Below, in pieces: positions 30,132 through 37,604 of a stretch of 37,604 bases of DNA (its first letter is position 1; the number at the start of each line of letters is the position of its first letter). The notes beneath the pieces are model-generated. The model searched no databases. It was not told where the DNA came from and worked only from the letters and a program-made list of their open reading frames with translations. The stretch lies in the NCBI GenBank assembly GCA_003427395.1, contig BFEA01000191.1, positions 542,859 through 580,462 of the forward strand. The letters are read 5' to 3'. The DNA comes from Chara braunii. Lineage: Eukaryota > Streptophyta > Charophyceae > Charales > Characeae. Made by a program: the position numbers and the translations under genes.

Positions 30132-30253
30132 GATTGCTCATTCGGAGGTCTTTGGGTAAAAACTGAAGATGTTGTAGTTAGCAAATTAACCCCTAGAGAA
30201 CCGGAAGAATCCTTACGTCTTCCAGAAGGAAGATTGTTGCATGCGATTTCTCT
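30132..30253 (+). pseudogene. rpoB: Plastid rpoB-like fragment
   Basis: It reads [35 protein letters not shown]. The plastid RNA polymerase beta subunit has a block W-V-x-x-G-D-x-L-V-G-K-L-T-P...(E)ES...PE-x-RLL-x-AI, which this follows closely; the expected Gly before KLTP is Ser here. The match breaks at about 30253, where the sequence switches to an ndhA-like piece on the other strand. Confidence 0.6.
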
Positions 30254-30414
30254 CCTTCAGCAGGAATTATATCTTCTTTAATAAGAAGTTTTACTCCATC
30301 TACTATAGCTTGCATAATACCTAGAGATCCAGCATATTCAAGTCTTATCCTTTGTTGTACTATATAATTCAAATCTGTATTTAGTTTACCTATGAATGAA
30401 ATATATATAATCAT
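30254..30414 (-). pseudogene. ndhA: Plastid ndhA-like fragment
   Basis: The minus strand reads [21 protein letters not shown] then [17 protein letters not shown] subunit 1 has [28 protein letters not shown] at its first cytosolic loop, so this corresponds roughly to residues 45-95. Substitutions at conserved positions (GP to RL, P to S) mark it as non-functional. The junction with the rpoB-like piece is near 30253. Confidence 0.75.
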
Positions 30415-30474
30415 CTATATAATTTGTATATATAGAATAGAATATATATATATATATTGTATATATATAATATA

Positions 30475-31255
30475 TATACAATCAGGATTACCTGACCGAA
30501 AGTTCTGGGAGCCCCAGGCTGGCCCCCGAACGTTCGGGCGTTCGGGGTCCCGTTCGGGGGCCGAACACCTCCAGGTTTGGGCCCCGCCAAAAAATATTTC
30601 GGGGCCTAAAAACAAGTTTTTGTTTTTGGATGTTTTTTCGTGAGTTTTCTATGATGAAAACTACACGCCTATAAATTTCGAAGTCATTCTGCTGAGCCAA
30701 AAAAACATTAAAAATCGTCGAAGATGGGGGTGTCAAAACGTGCTCGCCCACTCACTATTTTGTTTTTTTTTCACTTTTAACTTTTATTTTCACTTTATTT
30801 CGGGGCCTAAACAATTTTATTATTTTTTGAAAAAAAATTAAATGAGTTATTGATTATGCAAACTACATATCTGTAGATTTTCAGGGCATTTGTCAATGCG
30901 AAAAAATAATTAAAAATTGGCAAAGATGGTGGTGTCAAAAAGGTGCTGGCACACTCACTCATTTTAATTCTCTTGTTATTTTTTCTTATTTTTATCATAT
31001 TGTTTATTTTCTGTATTGGATTTTTAATTCAAATTTGGTAAAGAATTTGGATGTAGTGCCCAGGCAAATGTTGTTAAGTTTATGTTTCTCCATAACATAG
31101 TTTGTTTTCGGAATTTTTTGAAAACTATTTTTTTTGTTTTTTTTTCTTTGGTTTCGGCCCGAACGGCCGAACACCTCCCAAAGGGGTCCCGTACGTTCGG
31201 GCGTTCGGGTTCAGGCGTTCGTCCCGTCCCGAACGCCGGTAACCCTGTATACAAT
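30475..31255. mobile_element. hAT-like non-autonomous transposon, 765 bp, with 8-bp target duplication
   Basis: The element proper is 30483-31247. It starts CAGGATTACC and ends GGTAACCCTG, a terminal inverted repeat with one mismatch. Subterminal GC-rich blocks with cgaacgttcgggcgttcggg and ccgaacacctcc are also mirrored. It is flanked by the exact 8-bp duplication TATACAAT (30475-30482 and 31248-31255). An 8-bp duplication and CAGGG-type ends are hallmarks of hAT elements. The inside is AT-rich with no transposase. The target is the AT-rich plastid-derived DNA, so insertion came after that DNA reached the nucleus. Confidence 0.88.
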
Positions 31256-31925
31256 ATATATATATTATATTCTATATGATAGATATATTATATTCTATAT
31301 TCTATAGAATTATATTTCATTTATCTAATAGTAGTAATATTATGTAATATAACTTATTTTATTTATTTCTATTTCTCAGTTGATCTATTGATTCATAGAG
31401 AATATCAACAATATAATTTTATTCAAAAAACTTATTCCGGAAAAATTGACATGGAATTTTATTATTCTAATAAATAATTAGTTGATTATTATAATAAATA
31501 ATTATAGTAGTGATTATGTTTTTTATTACGTGTTAATGAAATCAAAAAAAAAAAAAAAAAAAATTATTTTTATTTCATGAATTGAATTAATAATCAAATA
31601 AATAAAATAAAATTAGAATATTTGAGATTCTATTGATTTCTATATGAATAAATAAAAGATATTTATTTGCCAAGAGAAAATAAATTAATCATTTAAAAAA
31701 TATATATTTTATTATGCTAAAAAATCTCATTTTAATTATCTTTTATTTGAAGTGAATTCTTATATTTTATATTCGTTTACTTTTGATTTTTATTTTGTAC
31801 TAATAGATATCGAAAAAAAATTACAAATTCTCTCTATTATCATTTTATATGTATAGATAAATTTGTTTTTATCTTTCTTGTTTTCTTTCTAAAATATTAA
31901 TATTTTATTTGTTATTGTCTAAAAA
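31256..31925. other. AT-rich stretch, plastid-intergenic-like
   Basis: No reading frame resembles protein. It is almost all A and T with a poly-A run at 31544-31562. In composition it looks like the spacer DNA of an AT-rich plastome and continues the block interrupted by the 765-bp element. Confidence 0.5.
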
Positions 31926-32195
31926 CTTAGGTTACCTTATCGGACGTCCGGGACCCCCCTGACCGTCCGGGGTTGTCCGGTCGGACAACTGGGCGGACGT
32001 CCTCCCCGGGCAGTCTGTCCAAGCACGAAAAAAAAAAAAAAAAAAAAAAAACGTCCTCAGTAAAATCTGAAAAAAAAAGTATGTTATACAGAAAAATAAA
32101 TTGAACAACTTTTGTCTTGGAATCATATCCAAATTCGTTGCCAACTTTTGTCTTAGATTTCTTTTCAACTTTAGAATTTATTAAATAAAAGTCAT
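31926..32195. mobile_element. Truncated relative of the 359-bp hAT-like element
   Basis: It begins CTTAGGTTACC and has cggacgtccgggaccccc and gaccgtccgggg, closely matching the mirrored end of the element at 32289-32647. It is followed by a poly-A run and ttttgtcttggaatcat, which resembles the inside of that element on the opposite strand (ttttgccttggagtcat). No second terminal repeat is found before 32280, so one end is lost. Confidence 0.65.
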
Positions 32196-32280
32196 ATTTC
32201 ACCATTCCCGCATGAAGTGGTAAATTTGACTAGAATTTCTACTCTGTTAGGTGGTCAAAGCTTAAAATATAAAGAAAGTG

Positions 32281-32655
32281 GTAGAGTGCTAGGTTACCAA
32301 TGGTCTGGGGGCCGGTCGTCTCCCCCGGACGTCTCCCCCATACGTTCGGTACCTCCGTCGTCCGGGAAAAAAAAAAAAAAAATCGTAAAAAAAAAACAAT
32401 TTTTTTTTTTCGGTTTTCGATTTTTAACTCATAATTGACTGCGAAATTCAACATGACTCCAAGGCAAAAGTTGCTTGTATTGTTATATTACATAACATAT
32501 ATTTTTTTTTTTAGATTTTTCTGAGAAACTGTTTTTTTTTTTTTTTTTTTTTTTTTTCGCTAGGTCGGACAACCCCTGTCCGACGGACGTCCGGTCAGAC
32601 ATCCCGGACGGTCAAGGGGGTCCCGGACGTCCAATCCAACAACCTAGGTAGAGTG
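32281..32655. mobile_element. 359-bp hAT-like MITE with 8-bp target duplication
   Basis: The element is 32289-32647, from CTAGGTTACC to AACCTAG, with GC-rich subterminal blocks built of GGACGTCC-type palindromes. The inside is AT-rich with long A and T runs. It is flanked by the exact 8-bp duplication GTAGAGTG (32281-32288 and 32648-32655). It has no coding capacity and presumably depends on a hAT transposase from elsewhere. It interrupts an open stretch of about 25 codons (NLTRISTLLGGQSLKYKESG) that I could not identify. Confidence 0.82.
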
Positions 32656-32753
32656 TCATCCTATTTATTCAAAATTCTCATAGGTGCTACTGTTTTCTTC
32701 TTTTTCTTATCCCACTTTGAAAAAAAGTACTAGTACCAAGATCGCATAAAAAA

Positions 32754-32902
32754 TTAGCTTCAGTATTTTGGGTTTGGAAAACTTCTAACATTCAAGAAAG
32801 AGAATCTTATGATATTTTAGGAATAATATACGAAAGTCATCCTTTTTTAAAACGTATTTTAATGCCTGAAAATTGGCTTGGTTGACCTGAGTTATCAATA
32901 TA
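32754..32902 (+). pseudogene. ndhJ: Plastid ndhJ-like fragment
   Basis: It reads [20 protein letters not shown] then [21 protein letters not shown], followed by TGA in place of the conserved Trp. NDH subunit J has [41 protein letters not shown], an excellent match to its C-terminal third. The stop (32883-32885) fits TGG to TGA. Confidence 0.88.
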
Positions 32903-32943
32903 AAATAAATTTATTTATGCATTTAATTTATTCTTTTGTTTTA

Positions 32944-33080
32944 GGATTTGGAAGTGTATATCATGCACTTATTGGCCCCGAAACTCTAGAAGAGTCTTTT
33001 TTTTAATGTATGGAAGGACAAAAATAAGATAATTACTATTTTAGGCATTCATTTGATTCTACTATGTACGGGTGCAATAC
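32944..33080 (+). pseudogene. psbC: Plastid psbC-like fragment (CP43)
   Basis: It reads [18 protein letters not shown], after which a small shift leads to VWKDKNK-like and ILGIHLILL-like remnants in other frames. The photosystem II CP43 protein has G[41 protein letters not shown]. The match starts abruptly after a ttttgttttag that resembles a 3' splice site, probably by chance. Confidence 0.85.
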
Positions 33081-33217
33081 GAATTTAATAGTTGGTTCAA
33101 TGAAATATAAATAATAAAAAACATATAAAAAAACATATGTTATACAGGCAATCTATCAATTTTATATCATATAAAGAACATAGTACGAATAATACAAAAG
33201 GGAGCTTGACTGCAAGA

Positions 33218-33325
33218 CTTAAAATATTTGTTTGGACGAGGAGTACCAAATACATCATATGCTAAACCAGTACTGACAAAAAAACAACCTGCAATAAATA
33301 AGGAAGGTATAGTAATACTAGATAT
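33218..33325 (-). pseudogene. psbE: Plastid psbE-like fragment (cytochrome b559 alpha)
   Basis: The minus strand reads [20 protein letters not shown] then [14 protein letters not shown]. Cytochrome b559 alpha has [34 protein letters not shown]; the membrane segment and the loop after it are all here. The His that holds the haem just before SITIP is replaced by Ser, and W by C. The orientation is opposite to the ndhJ and psbC pieces nearby. Confidence 0.9.
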
Positions 33326-33559
33326 TATCTATTCGTTAGTAATATTGATTATTCAAATAATTATATAAATATGATAATGATATGAATATATATTGTATAA
33401 ATAATGAATACTCTCTATATTTTGTACTTATATGAACAATTTAATGTTTATCATTTCAATAATTTGTAGAGAAGTAAGTTCATTGAATTTAATTTTTCTC
33501 TGGTTGAGAATTGAAAGATTCATTATCAATCCTTGAGTAACTATCTCTCACACACAAGC

Positions 33560-33682
33560 GAGTTTATTGAATTAATTGTATAGGCTCATAACAAGTTAAA
33601 AGTTGTTTCTGCTATTCAACCTAGGGCCTTGAGTATTGTACAAGGACGTGTTGTAGGAGTAGTTCATTACCTCCTGGATATT
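33560..33682 (+). pseudogene. psaA: Plastid psaA-like fragment, C-terminal
   Basis: It reads EFIELIV, a [23 protein letters not shown] then [13 protein letters not shown]. Photosystem I PsaA ends with [43 protein letters not shown]. The TAG stands at the conserved Trp (TGG to TAG). Confidence 0.88.
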
Positions 33683-33863
33683 TGATTTATTGTACATATT
33701 AATATGATATTATATTGTGATTCAGATTGAGCATGTTATAGATTGATGTTTTTTTTTTTTTTTACCTATTCTCTCTCTATTTTTTTATTTTATAGAATAT
33801 AATATGATATATGAAATATTTATATATATGAAAAAAATACAAATAAATAGTTTATTGAATCAA

Positions 33864-33971
33864 TTATATAACCGCATCTAGCATTTGATTAATAGGCATA
33901 GAAACATGTATTTGATGTCTTGCCCAAGCAAGTGATCCTAATCCAAGAAGTCCTAAGAGTAAAAATATATT
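33864..33971 (-). pseudogene. psaA: Plastid psaA-like fragment, internal, inverted
   Basis: The minus strand reads [20 protein letters not shown] then [11 protein letters not shown]. PsaA has [35 protein letters not shown] in its middle. It lies on the opposite strand to the C-terminal piece 180 bases away, so two parts of one gene were rejoined in inverted order. Confidence 0.85.
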
Positions 33972-34122
33972 GATTTAGATAATTATAAACAAAATAAAAT
34001 ATATAAATGTATCAGTATATAGATTATGCCAATATACACAATCAACAATTTATTCTATAAATTTTATTTTATAATAAATACATATATTCTCGTAACATAA
34101 GTAATTAAATATATTTTGTATT

Positions 34123-34354
34123 AAAACGCTGGACCCCCTGGCTGTATATGGACCTAGCTTTAGACCAGGTACCTCCAGGCGGTCCTGCCTGAAGGTGTAT
34201 GGTCTTAAGTTAGATCTATATACATCCATAGGGTCCAGCGTTTGTAAAACGTTGGACACCCAGGAATAACAAATTTGGCGAGTTTTCGACAAAAAAACTC
34301 GGTTTCAATTTCGTTCAAAAAAACAAAAACGTCCATTTTGACGGAATGGTCATT
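34123..34354. mobile_element. Foldback element, right copy (left arm truncated)
   Basis: It starts inside the hairpin (aaaacgctggaccccctggc) and continues through the centre to the right arm: tccagcgtttgtaaaacg, aataacaaatttggcgag, actcggtttcaatttcgttc and gtccattttgacggaatgg. All of these match 29128-29404. The outer left arm seen in the first copy is missing and AT-rich plastid-like DNA takes its place. Confidence 0.75.
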
Positions 34355-37300
34355 CAAAAGACTATCTCCTCTCTCTCCACTTTGACGGCTAGGAATGCCA
34401 CTTTCACAGTGGGCCATAACAGCGCATCACATCAGCGCACTAGTGCTGCTATTTGTGTCAGCCAGCCTGCGTACGCGTCAGCCCGCAGCGCACGCGCCAT
34501 GCCGCACGTGTCAGCCAGCCTGCGTACGTGCCAGCCTGCAGCGCCATTGGGGCACCGGGGCTATTTGTGTCCTGGGCTTTCTCTTCTCCTATGGTAAACC
34601 TCTACCTTTATTTCTTTGTCTCTTGCTTCGTCTGACCTAGCTGTTTGAAAATAGTTGTACATAGATTGTATTCTATGTGAGGCCGCATGAACGGGCTTGA
34701 CGATGTCACTCACAACACAATCGCCTTCAGGAAGTTTTAGGGAGGCGGTGGTGTCCTATCAATCTTTTTTGGCCAGTGCACTTTGCCAAGGGGTTGTACC
34801 GCCACTGACTATAAGGAGGAGAAGGTGTTTTTCCCGCAGGAGGAGGCGGGGGATGAGTTTGGTCAGGATAACGGTCTGACAATTGGATCAGGGGATGGCA
34901 GGAGTGAAGCGTCTCTTGATGATCTGCAGAGTTTGGTGACTTCACAGAGTTCAAGGCAACTTCACGAGGCGATGGGAGCTCAACGTGCAGCAACCTGTCG
35001 AAGTCGTCATCTAAAGTACTTCTCTAAATTTCTATAGTGGATCGGATAGGGATTTGCTGGATAGATTGAGTCATGATCTTCTAATTTGTCGTGTTTGGAA
35101 GTAATGTTTTAAACCTTATTATTTTGATGATCGGTAGGTCGGTAACTCCCGAGTCGTAATGACTTGTAAACTGGTAATTCTTGAGTCGTGATATTCTTTT
35201 GGATGGGTACTTTTGATATATGATGGATCTTGTATGCTTCTCTTAAAAGTTATCCGGATTTCTCCAATCTTTTTATGATGTCGTATATTCAAGAATCCTA
35301 TATGGCCTCGTGATTTGAAACATTGAAGTTTCTTCGCAATTTTGAATACCGAATTGGTTTTCTCATGTTCTTCATTCATAAAATTATAGCAGCACTTTTC
35401 TCAGAAAAAAAAAACGAGATGGGATTCTTAATACTGGTGTATTGAATTCCTCAATTTTTGTGGGTGCATGGATATCGATTCTTTTAATTGGAAATCCTTA
35501 ATTCATAAGCACTGGAATTTCACCTTGCAGAGTGTATTCTTGCATCTGTTTTTCGCACTGGTCGTGGGAGTTATACTTGGATTTGGTAGTGGGTTTTTCT
35601 TCTCCAGCTTACCCCTCCATGTGGGGGTCACATAGGTAGGGTTGAGTACCGATTGGCTAAGTGAGGATTGTAGATGGAGGGACAGGATGCATCCTGCTGA
35701 CAAAGGGGCTAGTTGGCGGGACGGGAATAGGGCATAGCATCGATGGAGATGGTGGCTCCGTTGTGATAAGTCTTGTCGGAGTGGGGACTTGGTGGGGGGG
35801 GGGGGGGTTAGGTGGTCCGGGTGTGCCAACACGAGCAGTGCGAGAAAGAAGCCGGATAGTGGTGATGTTCAGAGGATCGCCCAATAGTGGGTTATCGCCA
35901 ACCTATCCGTGGGTTTACAATTGGCCGATGCCAGAACGATACTGGGTGGAGCTGGGGTTTGGTTGCGCTACCCTGTAACCTGAGTCATGTGGCGGTTAGG
36001 GGCCTGGTAGAGAGATCTGGGGAACTGCCAAGGGTGGTAGGCAGTCCAGTAGCCAACCGTGAGTTGTTACGAGGGTAACGCTGGTCAGAGTTGCGTGGGG
36101 GTCGCGCCGCCTTGTGACCCAGCAGTTGGGAGTGTGAGACCTAGTTCAGCTTAGTATTTAGGATAGGTGGGTTGAGGCAGTTGTAGAGTGGTTGTGACAC
36201 CCAACCTCACGCCCAGCGCGACTTCCTGATCAGAGTGGGAGTGGGTTTGGAAGTGCGCCAAAAAGGGGTGTGCCAAGGATTTTAGGAAGAGGGGGGTGGG
36301 GCCCAGGTCAGAACTAAGATCTCATATGTTAAGTTTCAGGGATATGAATCCCAAGTGGGCGGGCGAAGGATGAGGTTCCGTTTTAAGCCTCGGTAAACGG
36401 GGGGATCACCTTCGTTGGTCCCGTCTGAGTCGTCTGGGTTGGATCCGTATTCGGTGTACCGCAGGGACACAATGGTTGTCCTGTTGGTGCAGCACCCATC
36501 GTCAGCGGGTTTCGCAGGTTTCAGAATCGGACGTGGCTGGCCTCAACCGAAGGCTGTGCTCCCGTCGTTCGGTTTCGGAACGGGTTCGTTGGACAAACCC
36601 CGATGCTCGGTAGGTGTGGTCTTGCAGACACTAGGAGCACTGGGGTTGCGGCCAGTAGGGGGCGAGTACTCGCCAAGGGGCAATGGTCAGACAATGGAAA
36701 GGCAATATACGATGATAGAGAGGGAACTTCGTTTCAAGAATAAATATGTCGGGTTCAATGATGATTTGACACGTGTACTGGCTGGGACAGTCGGGGTAGT
36801 GGGGAGTACGTTCTAGGGCCTGTCTAATATCCCACTCGCAGAGGCGTTCGGTTTCTGTGTGATATGGAAATTCCAGGAACTCAGTTCTCGATCGTGTAGA
36901 AAGACATGTGCGTTCCCAGTATTCTCGGAACTCGTGATCCCTTAGGCAGTCACGATCAGTGATCCGGAAAGGAATTTCGACATTCATACTGTTGGGTTGG
37001 GGTAGGAATGCATACAGTCGAAGTGCTCATTCGTCAACCGGATCGAGGGCAAATCCTGTAGGCGGGCGTGTACCCAGTAGCCTTCAACGCCAAGTGTACA
37101 CATGCGTGCACACGATCTCCTTTCAATCTGGCTTTTGGCACAGGTGCATTGGCTCGTCGGATCGCCCGGAGGCGTCGCTGGTGGGCTCAGTGTGAAGCAG
37201 ACACTTAATCAATCGGCATGCTCATTTATATCCAACATTGTAGAAACGACAAGAAATCAACAAACATCCATGCATCAAAACATCCAATTGGCCAGAGAAC

Positions 37301-37380
37301 ATACACAGATTGAGGACGGATCATCAATCTATCATGTGGGTAACCAAGTAGAAGAAGGGCGGGGCGGGAAGAATAAAACT
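34355..37380. other. Region without a supported gene
   Basis: 34430-34550 has a short imperfect repeat (gtgtcagccagcctgcgtacg twice). 35120-35200 holds twin words (tcggtaactcccgagtcgtaatgac and tggtaattcttgagtcgtga, about 40 bp apart). A G-run lies near 35793-35810. Frames at 36415-36816 (plus) and 36631-36987 (minus) overlap and show no known motif. The moderate GC content of 35640-37200 could mean another old element, but no ends are visible. Confidence 0.4.
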
Positions 37381-37517
37381 TAATCATCCATTAATATGCA
37401 GAGGAAAAACAAGGAAAGACCCGCGACAATCATGAACAAAAGGTGGCTTGCGCCGGACACCAAAATTGTGTGAAAACAAGGTCGAAGACAAAGCACCACT
37501 TCAACACCTCTCGTTAT

Positions 37518-37522
37518 CGATT

Positions 37523-37604
<82 letters not shown>
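37518..37604. repeat. (TC)n microsatellite at the window end
   Basis: The run is almost pure TC with a few TTTC interruptions and continues to the last base. The true length is unknown because the window ends in it. Confidence 0.95.

Larger units (their letters stand above)
29720..34010. other. Mosaic of plastid-derived fragments (NUPT-like)
   Basis: This very AT-rich block contains at least eight short stretches that read like parts of plastid-encoded proteins (rpl21, rpoB, ndhA, ndhJ, psbC, psbE, psaA twice). They are unordered, on both strands and mutated. Plastid genes this far apart do not normally sit within 4 kb, so pieces were joined during or after transfer to the nucleus. Intervening DNA resembles plastid intergenic sequence, for example the 84-92% AT stretch 31260-31920 by eye. 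Two hAT-like elements inserted later. The proposed gene identities rest on remembered family motifs, not a database search. Confidence 0.75.

Noticed and set aside
30392-30751. ORFs inside the 765-bp hAT-like element
   Set aside because: They run through the palindromic GC-rich ends and carry no transposase motif.
32930-32944. A ttcttttgttttag that looks like a 3' splice site before the psbC-like piece
   Set aside because: No matching 5' site or open upstream exon is present; AT-rich DNA makes such strings by chance.
36631-36987. Minus-strand ORF of 118 codons overlapping a plus-strand ORF of 133 codons
   Set aside because: Neither shows a known motif or a start context, and the two exclude each other; kept only as unannotated sequence.

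Overview
The window looks like nuclear DNA of a streptophyte, most likely a non-seed plant or charophyte alga. The evidence is a degenerate plant-style Ty3/gypsy retrotransposon, many microsatellites and foldback/MITE-type DNA elements, and a mosaic of decayed plastid gene fragments. The mosaic includes a probable rpl21 fragment; rpl21 is plastid-encoded in charophytes and bryophytes but absent from flowering-plant plastomes. A Chara-like alga would fit, but the sequence alone does not prove it. I see no intact cellular gene. || Layout. 1-888 is flanking DNA belonging to an older dispersed or tandem repeat. 889-25781 is one very large LTR retrotransposon (about 24.9 kb) bounded by the 5-bp target duplication ACCGT. 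Its two LTRs are about 7.1 and 6.9 kb. Each holds a candidate TATA box, palindromic repeats, a 12-bp minisatellite, a 21-bp tandem repeat and three ORFs, here called C, B and A. The internal part (8026-18876) starts with a primer-binding site like the 3' end of tRNA-Asp. It continues with a run of decayed small ORFs (A1, A2, A3, B1, B2), then gag (CCHC knuckle), protease, reverse transcriptase, RNase H and integrase (DDE and GPY/F-like end). A long non-coding 3' part follows, and an antisense ORF lies just before the 3' LTR. The order PR-RT-RH-IN and the upstream and antisense ORFs recall the Tat/Ogre/Athila branch of Ty3/gypsy. || The most unusual point is that the A and B ORFs inside the LTR have recognisable paralogues lined up in the leader between the primer site and gag. 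The element therefore carries a family of accessory ORFs both in its LTRs and in its leader. Every coding part is broken, mostly by in-frame stops that C-to-T (or G-to-A) changes would create, which fits decay of a methylated, silenced copy. || 25787-29020 is the other flank: degenerate tandem repeats, a possible fibronectin-III-like exon fragment on the minus strand, a 163-bp MITE and AT-rich non-coding DNA. 29021-34354 holds a plastid-derived mosaic (rpl21-, rpoB-, ndhA-, ndhJ-, psbC-, psbE- and two psaA-like fragments in mixed orientations). It is bracketed by two copies of a foldback element and invaded by two hAT-like non-autonomous transposons, each with a perfect 8-bp target duplication. 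34355-37604 has no gene I can support and ends in a (TC)n run.
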